A DNA stretch of 50,456 bases from a virus: positions 1 through 50,456 of the IMG/VR virus record IMGVR_UViG_3300020437_000008, one strand, 5' to 3'. The translations under genes and the position numbers were made by a program. Each line of letters opens with the position of its first letter. Position 1 is the first letter of the stretch. Shown here piece by piece: positions 8,021 through 16,347 of this stretch. Under the pieces are notes generated by a model. It was not told the DNA's origin and searched no databases. It saw only the letters and a list, made by a program, of their open reading frames with translations.

Positions 8021-8305
8021 TTACCATGCCTTACATGACCAATATCTTGCTGAAAATTTATCTTTAGCAGTAGCACATTTATGTCTTGCACGAAACGATT
8101 TGCGCCTTGCTGGAACATCTTTTTTTATAGACATATTGGGATCACCAAATCTAACAATCTTAACTTGGTCACCTTTTTTAGCTAAAACAGCAGATTTACG
8201 TTTAGCTCCAGGAGTTCTTTTAGGTTTATTATAACCCGAAAATGTTTCCCCCCGATATTGTAATTTACCAGAGGGAGTACGTTTAACATTTTTTGTCGTA
8301 GCCAT
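8021..8305 (-). CDS. small basic protein, DUF6321-like
   Basis: The start is at 8305 (MATTKNVKRTPSGKLQYRG), giving 94 residues. The core GETFSGYNKPKRTPGAKRKS, then VKIVRFGDPNMSIKKDVPAR and RRKSFRARHKCATAKDKFSA, ends in RYWSCKAW. The 'MSIKK...RRKSFRARH.C...ARYWSCK.W' signature is characteristic of DUF6321 in marine phages and some large viruses. Two conserved cysteines and the basic character suggest a small metal- or nucleic-acid-binding fold. Function is not established. Confidence 0.7.
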   Translation of the reverse strand: MATTKNVKRTPSGKLQYRGETFSGYNKPKRTPGAKRKSAVLAKKGDQVKIVRFGDPNMSIKKDVPARRKSFRARHKCATAKDKFSARYWSCKAW

Positions 8306-8307
8306 GA

Positions 8308-8583
8308 CTATCCAAAAAACCCTGTGATAGAATCTATAGCTGTAAGTGTCACATGACATCCATCTGGAAATATCATACCATTATCAGGTATTGTTATTTG
8401 TGTATCGTCAGATGTTACAAATGTCATGGTCAACAAAGTCGCACCAGAACCATCACTGTTTCTAAATACAGCCGCTGGACTACCACTACCAGCACTTCTA
8501 ACGACAAAAGATTTTAATCTAGTTCTTCCAGCATTAAAAGTGCCTGTGCTAGTTACTGTCTTTGCAGTAATAGGACCTGCCAT
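8308..8583 (-). CDS. small structural-type phage protein
   Basis: This 91-residue, probably beta-rich protein (TVTSTGTFNAGRTRLKSFVV, FRNSDGSGATLLTMTF, DDTQITIPDNGMIFPDGCHV) resembles small capsid- or tail-associated proteins of marine phages. It sits between the DUF6321-like gene and another structural-type gene. No motif points to an enzyme. The virion role is inferred from composition and neighbours. Confidence 0.5.
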   Translation of the reverse strand: MAGPITAKTVTSTGTFNAGRTRLKSFVVRSAGSGSPAAVFRNSDGSGATLLTMTFVTSDDTQITIPDNGMIFPDGCHVTLTAIDSITGFFG

Positions 8584-8595
8584 TGTAGCCTCCTA

Positions 8596-9051
8596 TTATT
8601 CTACGCTGTTATTAGCCATCGCATAAGTAAGGATGCCTGTGAAAGTTCCACTTGTAGCGGCAGAAGCACCGACCTTGCCTGTTACAGTGATACTAGCGGC
8701 TAGACCACCAGCAACCGCAAGTGCTCCATCTGCACCCTTTAATGTGCCTTTGGTATCAGCATCGACTTCATTAAATAAACCGTCTGGGTCACCTGATGAA
8801 CCAATATCTACAGTTGGACTACTACCACCAGCTGAACCACCTATTGTCATAAACGAAATAGGTATAGCTCCCGCTGGTAAAGTCAAAGTTTCTCCAGCAG
8901 TTGCTGAAGTTCCGATTCTTACATTAGTAGCAGATGATGCTGTGGGATCAAAAGAAATTTGAACACTTTGTGTAACAGGTGTTGGGGTATGTGTTCCTTT
9001 TATTCCCCCACCATAAGAGCGTACTATGCCCTGAAAAGTTGTTGTAGCCAT
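8596..9051 (-). CDS. putative capsid/tail structural protein
   Basis: This 151-residue protein starts MATTTFQGIVRSYGGGIKGT and is rich in Ala/Gly/Thr (TSATAGETLTLPAGAIPISF, GGLAASITVTGKVGASAATS). It resembles the decoration- or fibre-like proteins next to major capsid genes in marine phages. It has a good ribosome site (CAAGGAGATAAAA). It is the first gene after the capsid terminator, so it may have its own promoter; an imperfect hairpin (9075-9093) lies in its leader. Confidence 0.5.
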   Translation of the reverse strand: MATTTFQGIVRSYGGGIKGTHTPTPVTQSVQISFDPTASSATNVRIGTSATAGETLTLPAGAIPISFMTIGGSAGGSSPTVDIGSSGDPDGLFNEVDADTKGTLKGADGALAVAGGLAASITVTGKVGASAATSGTFTGILTYAMANNSVE

Positions 9052-9112
9052 TTTTATCTCCTTGTCGTGGCAAATGTCAGCATAATGCTGTCAAGGTAAT
9101 ATTACTATACAT

Positions 9113-9141
9113 AAAAAAAGGGCGACTGAAAAGCCGCCCTT
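9113..9141 (-). terminator. rho-independent terminator after major capsid gene
   Basis: On the minus strand the sequence AAGGGCG...CGCCCTT (9118-9124 with 9135-9141) forms a 7-bp GC-rich stem followed by seven T residues (9113-9119). It begins about 20 nt after the major capsid stop codon. It probably sets capsid transcript abundance apart from the tail block. Confidence 0.85.
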
Positions 9142-9162
9142 CAAAAGTTTTAATGGAGAAAA

Positions 9163-10071
9163 TTATGCTCCTGGACTACCAAACACACATCGTGGGTCTG
9201 ATACCCCGAAGCTGTAACGCTCACGTGCTTTATAGCGAACATTACCTGTGTCGAAATCACCTTCCATGCTATTTTGGATAGGTGTACGAACAAAATGTTT
9301 GAAACCATTAGGTGCATCAGTTTTGATGAAAAACGCATCTGTATCAGTTAAGAAGTGATTCACTACATAACCATCAGGTAACATACCCATATTACGTACT
9401 GCGTTTACGTCGTTATCTGCTGTTCCTGGACGTAAGTTAGAAGCCATCAAACGCTCAGCTACAAACTGTAGGTTTGTTGGAATAATAAGCTTCATACCAC
9501 GAAGAGCAATTTTCAAACCACGCTCATCAATAAAACCAGAAATATCAATTAGTGACTGCTCTAATGAAGTTTCATTAAGGTCTGCCGCAGTCGTTAATTC
9601 GTTTCTAAAGTTTCCACCACCATTTGTAGGGTGGTCTGTTGCACACAACTCTTTACCATCACCGATGGCAAAAGTGCTATCAAAGGCATTGTTCAATACA
9701 GATGCCGCTTTCACTTGCTTAGTGTTAGCCATAGAACGAGCTAACGCACGAGTGTAACGTGAGGATAGCCTATCGTATAGATTATCTTCAACAGCTTCTT
9801 CTGTAATCGCAAAAGCCAATGCGATAGTTTCATGTGTATATCTTGCTGTGAATGACTCATTAGCTAAGTCAAAACTAACAGCCGCTCCTTCACCTTTTGT
9901 AGGTGCTTGGCCAAAACCAGATAGCATAACCTCTTCTTCAAAAGCACGATCTGAATTTTCTGTTTCAAAAATTTCAGCATGTTCGTTATCATAACGATCG
10001 TACTCTAAGCCGAATAGGGCATTTAATCCTGGCTCTAGCTCTTTAAGGAGTTGGGATCTTGCAATAGCCAT
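9163..10071 (-). CDS. major capsid protein, HK97-fold (Mu gpT-like)
   Basis: This 302-residue protein starts MAIARSQLLKELEPGLNALF. Features include ESFTARYTHETIALAFAITE (the E-loop/N-arm to core transition), ARSMANTKQVKAASVLNNAF, GKELCATDHPTNGGGNFRN and KLIIPTNLQFVAERLMAS, ending with RYSFGVSDPRCVFGSPG. The pattern of 'A...V..N.F...F..GDG..L...DHP' and 'L.IP..L...A..L..S' is that of Mu gpT-like HK97-fold capsid proteins. The gene has a strong ribosome site (AAGGAG) and is followed by the best terminator in the structural block, as expected for the most abundant virion protein. Confidence 0.85.
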   Translation of the reverse strand: MAIARSQLLKELEPGLNALFGLEYDRYDNEHAEIFETENSDRAFEEEVMLSGFGQAPTKGEGAAVSFDLANESFTARYTHETIALAFAITEEAVEDNLYDRLSSRYTRALARSMANTKQVKAASVLNNAFDSTFAIGDGKELCATDHPTNGGGNFRNELTTAADLNETSLEQSLIDISGFIDERGLKIALRGMKLIIPTNLQFVAERLMASNLRPGTADNDVNAVRNMGMLPDGYVVNHFLTDTDAFFIKTDAPNGFKHFVRTPIQNSMEGDFDTGNVRYKARERYSFGVSDPRCVFGSPGA

Positions 10072-10083
10072 ATCATTTACTCC

Positions 10084-10695
10084 TTATATGCCAGTTGTTG
10101 CGACGTGGAATGGTAAGTTCAACTTAACGAGTAATTTTACTCCAGCTGAAGCATAATCAATTCCTGGAACATCTTTGATACCAACAATTCTAAAATTGTC
10201 GGTAGCTGTAGTTGCTCCAGCAGTTGCTACGGAAAGTTCTCCCGCAGAAATACCATTAGCATGTTCTGAACCGAATCCAGTACCTTCTGCATTTGAATGA
10301 ATAAGTGCAGTCGCGGTTGCAAGATTTGTCAAACTCGCATCTGCATTTATTTCATATACTTGGTTTGGATCATCATATAAGAATACAGTAGCTTCAGTCC
10401 CTGATTTAAGAGATGAAGTTCCTGGATACTGGTTTGTAAAGGTTGGCGTCCCATCTAGGGCTGTATATTGACATCCAGCCATAACTCCTAGGATCGCAAC
10501 TGAACCACCGTCTGCGGCCGCAACATCTACAAGTCCATTAGTTAACGGTATCACCATGTCACCTTGATATATGGCACTTGATGATCCTGCTACTCCTGCG
10601 ATTTGTACTTTGTATGGCGTCAAACCTCCTGAGTTCACGTTGGAACCTAATTTGTTATGTGGACGCAAACCAAAAGGGGCATCTATATTTGCCAT
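10084..10695 (-). CDS. capsid-associated (decoration-like) protein
   Basis: This 203-residue protein begins MANIDAPFGLRPHNKLGSNV and has PYKVQIAGVAGSSSAIYQGD, VAILGVMAGCQYTALDG and KLLVKLNLPFHVATTGI. I recognise the 'ANIDAPFGLRP' start as a conserved protein encoded immediately upstream of the capsid gene in many marine phages. Its beta-rich composition and position fit a capsid decoration or stabilising protein. The spacing to the capsid gene is only 12 nt. Confidence 0.65.
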   Translation of the reverse strand: MANIDAPFGLRPHNKLGSNVNSGGLTPYKVQIAGVAGSSSAIYQGDMVIPLTNGLVDVAAADGGSVAILGVMAGCQYTALDGTPTFTNQYPGTSSLKSGTEATVFLYDDPNQVYEINADASLTNLATATALIHSNAEGTGFGSEHANGISAGELSVATAGATTATDNFRIVGIKDVPGIDYASAGVKLLVKLNLPFHVATTGI

Positions 10696-10716
10696 GATTT
10701 TTGTCTCCTAACAAAA

Positions 10717-11169
10717 TTATTCGGCATTGTTTTTACCGAAAGTTACACGAGATTGCCTATCAGGTTTAATAATAGGCATTGAACTATGCTCTTCTCTCAT
10801 TAGGTCATTATCAACAGCATGCATCTGATCTTGGGTTTTACCCCTAAAATAAGCATCACGTTCTTGTTTTGACTCTACTGGGAACCGAGCTAATAAAAGT
10901 CCTCCAACTCCTATAACTCCTGCATGTTTACCGTCTTGGATGGTAGGAGCTTCAAAGTCTGGGAACTCATCTGCGCGAACTAAATCAAAGCCTTCGCGTA
11001 AGCGAGCCGCAAGGTTTTTCTTATCATCGGAACCCATAACTGATTCTCGGATCCAACGATGAATATATCCCTCGGGCGGTGGTGGTGCATCCAAAGTGGA
11101 TGGAGGTTGCCAAGGACGTCTGCGTGAGTCTGCCTCACGGGTGGTTTTAGTGCGTGGGGTGCGATCCAT
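10717..11169 (-). CDS. conserved phage protein between scaffold and decoration genes
   Basis: This 150-residue protein starts MDRTPRTKTTREADSRRRPW. It is very basic and proline-rich at the N-terminus, followed by EGYIHRWIRESVMGSDDKKN, LAARLREGFDLVRADEFPDF, GVIGVGGLLLARFPVESKQE and a C-terminal VTFGKNNAE. I recognise the 'GY.HRWIRES..G..D..N...R.REG...V...E.P' segment from other marine phages. A role in head assembly is inferred from its place between the scaffold and the major head proteins. Confidence 0.55.
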   Translation of the reverse strand: MDRTPRTKTTREADSRRRPWQPPSTLDAPPPPEGYIHRWIRESVMGSDDKKNLAARLREGFDLVRADEFPDFEAPTIQDGKHAGVIGVGGLLLARFPVESKQERDAYFRGKTQDQMHAVDNDLMREEHSSMPIIKPDRQSRVTFGKNNAE

Positions 11170-11180
11170 GATCTATTCCT

Positions 11181-12074
11181 TCACGATGTTAAGCGAGCAA
11201 GTTGCTTCGCATATTGTTCATAGGTTACACCAAGTTTGTCAGCTATGGCAACCTGTGATGGAGTTAATTTTACTTTTTTTCCAGAAGTTTTGCCATTTGC
11301 TCTTGATGCAGGAGCTACTGGACTTCGCGTTGTACGTGTTTGTGTCATCTCTTCTTCCTCAAATTTATGAGGAAATTCAATACGTAAACGCTTGTCTAGT
11401 TCTGTATAATACTCATCACTGTTAGGATCGTAGTATTCTTGTTCCACTAATTTTTTATGTATAGAAAAAGCTGTCAATGTCATAGGCTCATCAGCTCCAA
11501 ACCATGTATTTTTAGCCGCCCACCGTTTAGCTTTAGGGTCTGGCTCTGCTTGTGGCTGTTGCTGTGGTTGTGCTTGTGGTTGTGCTTTTTGTCTTTGTTC
11601 TAGCTCTTCTTTAGCAATTTTCAAACGCTCTGTCTCCAATGCTAAACGTGCTAATTCTTTTTGCGCTTCCATTTGAGCATTGACATCACCACTATTTATA
11701 GCATGAGTCAACCGTGATTTTATGTTTTCTTCTTCATTACTTACTCTAGAATCATACTCAGTAATATAAGATTGGTCTATTTTCTGACTACGCTTTTCTA
11801 AATCTTCCATTTGTTTTTTGACTGACTGTGCATATTCAGTAGCCGCTTTTTCTCGCCTTTCGGCTTCACGCATTTTATAAGTTAATTTTTCTATGCGCTT
11901 TTTAACTTTATCACCATATTGCTCAAGATCCTCTTCACTTGCCTCAGAGTCAGAGGCTTGTGCTTCTTCAGTTACAGTATCGTTTTGTTCTTCTTTTGCG
12001 GATACAGCCTCAGACTGTTCTGCATTTTCTTCTTCAATTTCTATTTCGATTTGTTCTTCTTTTGTTTCAGGCAT
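11181..12074 (-). CDS. capsid scaffolding protein
   Basis: This 297-residue protein has a strongly acidic N-terminus (EEQIEIEIEEENAEQSEAVS). A long coiled coil follows (~60-165; VKKRIEKLTYKMREAERREK, KEELEQRQKAQPQAQPQQ), with a Pro/Gln linker. The basic C-terminus (ANGKTSGKKVKLTPSQVAIA) would contact the shell. Acidic, coiled-coil proteins with a basic capsid-binding tail just upstream of the capsid gene are typical scaffolds. No protease domain is visible. Confidence 0.75.
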   Translation of the reverse strand: MPETKEEQIEIEIEEENAEQSEAVSAKEEQNDTVTEEAQASDSEASEEDLEQYGDKVKKRIEKLTYKMREAERREKAATEYAQSVKKQMEDLEKRSQKIDQSYITEYDSRVSNEEENIKSRLTHAINSGDVNAQMEAQKELARLALETERLKIAKEELEQRQKAQPQAQPQQQPQAEPDPKAKRWAAKNTWFGADEPMTLTAFSIHKKLVEQEYYDPNSDEYYTELDKRLRIEFPHKFEEEEMTQTRTTRSPVAPASRANGKTSGKKVKLTPSQVAIADKLGVTYEQYAKQLARLTS

Positions 12075-12085
12075 AACCCTCTCCG

Positions 12086-12514
12086 TTATGTATGCAGAAT
12101 GTCTTCTGGATTTTTAATTGTCGCGAGTATCTCATCATCATTTAATAATCGCACTTCACCGCCTTCTATTTTAAAACGACTTCCAGCATATCTGCCGAAA
12201 ATCACCCAATCACCTTTTTTACACCATACTCCTGTTTGACCATTTGCAGTAGTACCAAATTTCTCCGGATCTTGATAAGCCAATGGTCCAAGCTTCAAAA
12301 CATAACCACATACAGTGGCAAGTGCTTCGCGTTCTACTACTTGATCGGGTAAATAAACACCAGAATCAGTTTTCTTTTTACCCTTGTAAGGCAATATTAA
12401 GATTCGCCAACCTGTCGGTTCAGGAAGTTTGTGTAATGCTGGTGTTTCGGGTTTTTGTGGTTTTTCTTCTTTGGACTGTATAACGTGCTTTGGCACATAA
12501 AGTGTTTTAGTCAT
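12086..12514 (-). CDS. GroES-like co-chaperonin
   Basis: The 142-residue protein has a ~30-residue extension and then a Cpn10 fold: EPTGWRILILPYKGKKKTD (~32-50), the mobile-loop region SGVYLPDQVVEREALATVCG, VLKLGPLAYQ, KKGDWVIFGRYAGSRFKI and VRLLNDDEILATI. This follows bacterial GroES strand by strand ('L.DRV...', 'G.V...G', 'GD.V.F...', 'ESDILA'). It would cap host GroEL to fold capsid or other phage proteins. It lies directly upstream of the scaffold and capsid genes, which fits that use. Confidence 0.85.
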   Translation of the reverse strand: MTKTLYVPKHVIQSKEEKPQKPETPALHKLPEPTGWRILILPYKGKKKTDSGVYLPDQVVEREALATVCGYVLKLGPLAYQDPEKFGTTANGQTGVWCKKGDWVIFGRYAGSRFKIEGGEVRLLNDDEILATIKNPEDILHT

Positions 12515-12698
12515 AATTTACCTTTTTTAGCAGGACATCAAGTTCCTGTTCGATGTTTGCAAGTTCTTCGCGTTTTGCACGTAGAATCTTGTATATAGAA
12601 AAATCTTCTACCACACCTTCTGTTAGTTGTGTGTCTATTAGATCTATCCGCTCTTTTATAATATTACGGAGTTTTTCGTGAATGTAAAGGTCAGACAC
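12507..12698 (-). CDS. small coiled-coil protein
   Basis: This 63-residue frame appears to start with GTG at 12698 (MSDLYIHEKLRNIIKERIDL), as no in-frame ATG is placed well. It is almost wholly helical with heptad-like spacing (LIDTQLTEGVVEDFSIYKIL, KREELANIEQELDVLLKKV). It overlaps both neighbours by 8 nt. Similar short helical proteins occur beside phage GroES genes. No function is known. Confidence 0.5.
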   Translation of the reverse strand: MSDLYIHEKLRNIIKERIDLIDTQLTEGVVEDFSIYKILRAKREELANIEQELDVLLKKVNYD

Positions 12699-12831
12699 GT
12701 TTTATTTTCTTTTTTCTAGCCGTTTTTGCCGCATTTTTAAAATCAGACGCACTGGGAGCACCCTTATCTCCTGCTTTACGCATCTTTTTACCGCTTTTTC
12801 TACGCTTATGTATATTTGCATATAAACTCAT
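12691..12831 (-). CDS. 46-residue basic peptide (MSLYANIH type)
   Basis: A short frame starts at 12831 in an ATGA overlap with the holin gene stop and ends at 12691. It encodes MSLYANIHKRRKSGKKMRKA, then GDKGAPSASDFKNAAKTARK and KKIKRV. I recognise the 'MSLYANIH.K...G.KMRK.G.KGAP....F..AAKTA' pattern as widespread in marine phages. It is strongly basic and probably binds nucleic acid or sits in the virion. The coupling and known pattern support it as a real gene. Confidence 0.7.
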   Translation of the reverse strand: MSLYANIHKRRKSGKKMRKAGDKGAPSASDFKNAAKTARKKKIKRV

Positions 12832-13223
12832 TTTGTCAATCCTTTAGCTTTCTCATAAGTACGTAAACCACCTAAACCCAACATACCTAGTAAGACTGTC
12901 ATTAACGAGTCCATATCAAACGTAGGTAACTCAGGAACTTGGAAACCAGCGATAGCAGTTGTGAACAAAACAATGGGAGTAATGATAAAGTGCCACGCAA
13001 GCGCGAAACCACACGTCCATCCGATAAACGGACGCCATCCAGCAACAAAGGTTGATCTGTGCTTCGCTTCCTCTTGGTTGACTGCGATTTGAGCCATTTT
13101 TGTCTCTTGTGCATGTCTTTCTGCCATTGTGGCGATTTCATGCGCGAGAGCATTTTTTTGATCCTTGTCTTCAACAAATTTATCTAATAATCCTGTAACT
13201 GGTCCAATAAGTGTTTGTAACAT
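12828..13223 (-). CDS. holin, 3TM (GTA_holin_3TM-like)
   Basis: This 131-residue protein has an N-terminal amphipathic region (GPVTGLLDKFVEDKDQKNAL), then the diagnostic RSTFVAGWRPFIGWTCGFAL (~56-75). Hydrophobic segments follow around 65-95 (WTCGFALAWHFIITPIVLFT) and 105-122 (LMTVLLGMLGLGGLRTYEK). The 'F..GWRPF.GW.CG..L...' signature is that of the gene-transfer-agent-type 3TM holin family. It would form the inner-membrane hole at lysis. The lysins lie elsewhere (22.9 and 42.7 kb). Confidence 0.75.
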   Translation of the reverse strand: MLQTLIGPVTGLLDKFVEDKDQKNALAHEIATMAERHAQETKMAQIAVNQEEAKHRSTFVAGWRPFIGWTCGFALAWHFIITPIVLFTTAIAGFQVPELPTFDMDSLMTVLLGMLGLGGLRTYEKAKGLTK

Positions 13224-13231
13224 TATATCCC

Positions 13232-13573
13232 CTAATTCTTTTTAGGCCAAACGGAAACTGCCATGTACGCTCCAACGATTCCACCACCTGTAATATAAAG
13301 AAGGTTACTTAGATCTGTCAGCAGTTTAATCCTATCATCTGGTATAAAAGGTGCAAACATTAATAAAGTATACAAAGCCATAAAACACAAGACAGCCGTA
13401 GCCATACGTCTTTGTGCTGTCATTTTACGTAATTCTGCCGCTTCTTGTTTTTCAGCGGCTTCTATTTCATGTAATTTTTCAGCCGCTAAAAGTTCGTCAT
13501 CATCCACAATACCGTCTCCGTCAAGATCGTATTTGTTATAATCAGAACCTTTTTGCAACTTTTTTTGTATCAT
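13232..13573 (-). CDS. membrane protein with single EF-hand loop
   Basis: The start is set at 13573 (MIQKKLQKGSDYNKYDLDGD), one base after the upstream TAG, giving 113 residues. Residues ~16-27 (DLDGDGIVDDDE) match an EF-hand calcium loop with D, D, D and E at ligand positions. A helical linker follows, then two hydrophobic segments (ATAVLCFMALYTLLMFAPF and LLYITGGGIVGAYMAVSVW). It sits next to the holin, so it may be a membrane-located lysis accessory or sensor. Calcium binding is a prediction from the loop. Confidence 0.6.
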   Translation of the reverse strand: MIQKKLQKGSDYNKYDLDGDGIVDDDELLAAEKLHEIEAAEKQEAAELRKMTAQRRMATAVLCFMALYTLLMFAPFIPDDRIKLLTDLSNLLYITGGGIVGAYMAVSVWPKKN

Positions 13574-13574
13574 A

Positions 13575-13841
13575 CTACCTGACACCTTTAAATTTTGTAC
13601 CACGTAAAGCCGCACCTCCACCTCTTGATATACGACCATTAGTTGCTCTATTACTAGTAGCATCAATCATCGCTGGAATATCTTTAGCTTCACCACCCAT
13701 AGATTTACTTACTACACCAGTTTCTGCATCATATCCAAACTCACGAAACATATCTGTTTCTATTTCTTGTATTTTATCTGTATCACCAGCCTCTTTAGCT
13801 TCTTCTAATAAATCTATTAATTGTGACAACCTGTTAGACAT
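13575..13841 (-). CDS. conserved small phage protein, GGGAALRGTKFKGVR tail
   Basis: This 88-residue protein has a helical N-terminus (LSQLIDLLEEAKEAGDTDKI), a glycine-containing middle (MGGEAKDIPAMIDATSNRAT) and the C-terminal signature GGGAALRGTKFKGVR. I recognise that tail from small proteins encoded between portal and holin genes in marine phages. It follows the portal with only 11 nt between. No biochemical role is known; a portal-associated or virion role is possible. Confidence 0.55.
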   Translation of the reverse strand: MSNRLSQLIDLLEEAKEAGDTDKIQEIETDMFREFGYDAETGVVSKSMGGEAKDIPAMIDATSNRATNGRISRGGGAALRGTKFKGVR

Positions 13842-13852
13842 TTTTATCTCCT

Positions 13853-16249
13853 TTAGCCTCTGCCTCTAGTTCTTTCTAATGCTATACGTGCTCGCATTTG
13901 TGCTATATCCTCTGTACTACCAATACGTTCCCGTTGTATGGCGGCTTGTTCAGCGGCTTTTTGTTTATCAAACTGTAACTCCATTTGATCTTGCATCGCA
14001 TTTTGCATTTGTTCTTGTTCACGTAATTGTAGTTCTTTTGCTTTTAAATCTACTAGTGGGTCTTTATTTTGCATACCCAACACTTCGTTTTCTTTTTGTA
14101 AATAGTCTGATATCAACTGGCTTTCTATTTCTGCCATACGGCTTTCAACAAGTTGCGGAGGTAATTGTTGCCCCTGTTCTGCTGTTCGCATCAACTCTTG
14201 TTGTATAATAGCCTGTGCTTTTAAACTAATATGTTCAAATATATGTGTTTGTAAAATTTGTAATGCCGCAGGATTTGCTTTAACAATCATACTCGTCATA
14301 TAACTTAAATGCGTAGCTATATGTGCATCATGGTTTTGTTCTGGAAAAGCTTTTAACTGTTGTTTACCAATCACAGCTAATTGCAACATACCATTTTCAC
14401 GTACAGGAGGCATTGGCATAGCTTGCTGTGGTGGTGGTAATATTTGTTCAATATTATCAACCCCAAGTGCTGTATACATTCTACGCAAAGTTTCATACTG
14501 GTTATGCATTTGTGGATTAGCTTGTGCTAATTTAAGTTGCTCTTGTGCAAGTGTCACACGTTGGGACATACTAAATATATTAGGATTAGCCACTGGTATA
14601 ATATCTATACGACCGTCAAAATCTCTAGCTTTTAATCCTGGCTGATTACCTGTTACATTGTATGGATAATCACTTGGATCCATAGCAAAAAGATTTGCTA
14701 GTAACTTAAACTCTTGTTTTAATCCATTATACAATCGTTTATGTACCGCAGACATTATTCTACTGCCACGTTCCATAAGAGCTACTGTTGTGCCAACTGG
14801 CATCTCAGTATTTTGTATATTACCTGTACCGATATCTGTCGTACCAACAAATTTTTGTGCCGCATTGACAACAAATCCTAGTAATTGGAATAACGTCCCA
14901 CTAGGTTCTTTATATGGCAGAGGCATGAGTGAGCTTCGTAATTCAGCTCCTACTACATCTACATCTCTCCATTCTCCTGGTTGTAATGGTTGGTCATCAT
15001 CACGGATACGTAAGCCACGAGCTTTAAATCCCGCTGGCATATTAGATAAGGTTCCTGCATCAATAAGCTGTCGTAAGTTCGCGGTAGCCGTTCTTGACAG
15101 ATTACCTAATAAATGTATCAAACCATTACCATAAAACCCTAATCCAGGAGTAAATGGGTAGTGTACAAAGTAAGGTTTTTTACGTTTTAGAGGATCATTT
15201 TCATCAAAATTACGGTAAATTGACAAAATCTCACCTGTTTCTTCAGCAACGGTCACAATATACGGTAATTGTATACCTGTAGGCTCGCCATCAGCCCCTT
15301 TATCAGGAAAATCTTCCAAATCTAAGTAACAATGGCACTCAAAAAGTGTGATTTGTTCATTTGCTCCTGCTTTTTCAATACCAGATAGCTCTTCTTTTGT
15401 TTGTTCTAGCTCACTTGTATCACCTTCACCAGCCATAACCTCAACATCACGGTAAAAACCACTTACTTGTAGTTTGCGTAACTCATTTTTATTGTATTTT
15501 ATGATATGTGTTACCCGATCTGCACTTTGTAGGTCAGTTGCAGTAAAAGGTACGAGTATATCTTCAGCCATAACAAACTTACTGACTGGTCTACCTAGCT
15601 GTGGGTCATTGTAAACTTTTTTAAATGCACTACCACATAGTCCTAAGTAGTATAACATTTGGTCAAACTCATAATCGTACTCATCCATCTCATGAATTAT
15701 TTGGTAATTCATAAAATCTTTAATACGATCTGCCTGTTTTTCCAGTTCGGGGGTGGTATCACCAATCACTTGTGTACGTACTGGTCCGTTTGGAGGTAAT
15801 AATTCTTTATATGCTTGGCTTTGGAACTGGCTAACTGCTTCGTTCAACATGGGATGTGTTACACCTGTAGCACCATTAAAAGGTTCTGTGCGATTTTCAT
15901 ACCGCACCCCAAGTAAATTTAACCCTTTTGTATATGTATCTACCCACTCGCGCCTTGAAGATTTATCTTCTTCTACTTTTTCTAATACCATAGAACCTAT
16001 AGCGGCTAATTCATCATCATCTATACTATCAGCTAAATTACCCATAAACCCCACGTCGGGTTTTACATCATCTTCTGATTCGCTAAACTCCACTGAGCCA
16101 TCTTCATTACGTGTCATTTCCATACCTTCAAAAGACATTTGCTCTTCTTCAGTAGGTAATTCAACCTCTAACGGATCATCGGGCAACTTCTGCCCGACTA
16201 ATGTAAATTCACGCTCTATATTATTAAATGGGTTAGGTTTTCTAGCCAT
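13853..16249 (-). CDS. portal protein (P22-like)
   Basis: This 798-residue protein begins MARKPNPFNNIEREFTLVGQ. Portal-type segments include WVDTYTKGLNLLGVRYENRT (~100), FNGATGVTHPMLNEAVSQFQ, LLPPNGPVRTQVIGD, YQIIHEMDEYDYEFDQMLYY, LGLCGSAFKKVYND and FVHYPFTPGLGFYGNGLIHL. The C-terminal third is a long Gln/Glu-rich helix (barrel/crown). The length is near that of P22-type portals. It lies immediately after TerL in transcription order, as is usual. A GGGGG ribosome site precedes the ATG. Confidence 0.85.
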   Translation of the reverse strand: MARKPNPFNNIEREFTLVGQKLPDDPLEVELPTEEEQMSFEGMEMTRNEDGSVEFSESEDDVKPDVGFMGNLADSIDDDELAAIGSMVLEKVEEDKSSRREWVDTYTKGLNLLGVRYENRTEPFNGATGVTHPMLNEAVSQFQSQAYKELLPPNGPVRTQVIGDTTPELEKQADRIKDFMNYQIIHEMDEYDYEFDQMLYYLGLCGSAFKKVYNDPQLGRPVSKFVMAEDILVPFTATDLQSADRVTHIIKYNKNELRKLQVSGFYRDVEVMAGEGDTSELEQTKEELSGIEKAGANEQITLFECHCYLDLEDFPDKGADGEPTGIQLPYIVTVAEETGEILSIYRNFDENDPLKRKKPYFVHYPFTPGLGFYGNGLIHLLGNLSRTATANLRQLIDAGTLSNMPAGFKARGLRIRDDDQPLQPGEWRDVDVVGAELRSSLMPLPYKEPSGTLFQLLGFVVNAAQKFVGTTDIGTGNIQNTEMPVGTTVALMERGSRIMSAVHKRLYNGLKQEFKLLANLFAMDPSDYPYNVTGNQPGLKARDFDGRIDIIPVANPNIFSMSQRVTLAQEQLKLAQANPQMHNQYETLRRMYTALGVDNIEQILPPPQQAMPMPPVRENGMLQLAVIGKQQLKAFPEQNHDAHIATHLSYMTSMIVKANPAALQILQTHIFEHISLKAQAIIQQELMRTAEQGQQLPPQLVESRMAEIESQLISDYLQKENEVLGMQNKDPLVDLKAKELQLREQEQMQNAMQDQMELQFDKQKAAEQAAIQRERIGSTEDIAQMRARIALERTRGRG

Positions 16250-16337
16250 TTTGTTTACCCCCTTGTATTACACGGAATCTTGGTTTTTGGTCAGGGTATA
16301 ATTCTTTTTTTGCTATTTTCAACTTAGCATCTAACAT
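16242..16337 (-). CDS. possible 31-residue basic peptide between TerL and portal
   Basis: A short frame from ATG 16337 to TAG 16242 encodes MLDAKLKIAKKELYPDQKPR and FRVIQGGKQNG. It fills the gap between the terminase stop and the portal start and overlaps the portal ATG by 8 nt. The amino acid composition looks protein-like. It lacks a clear ribosome site, so it may only be translated by re-initiation. It could equally be a leader with no product. Confidence 0.4.
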   Translation of the reverse strand: MLDAKLKIAKKELYPDQKPRFRVIQGGKQNG

Positions 16338-16347
16338 AGCAAAAAAA

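Noticed and set aside
15753-16301. 182-codon open frame on the plus strand opposite the portal gene
   Set aside because: It is antisense to a clear portal gene. It has no ribosome site and reads as a reverse-strand shadow of its codon pattern.
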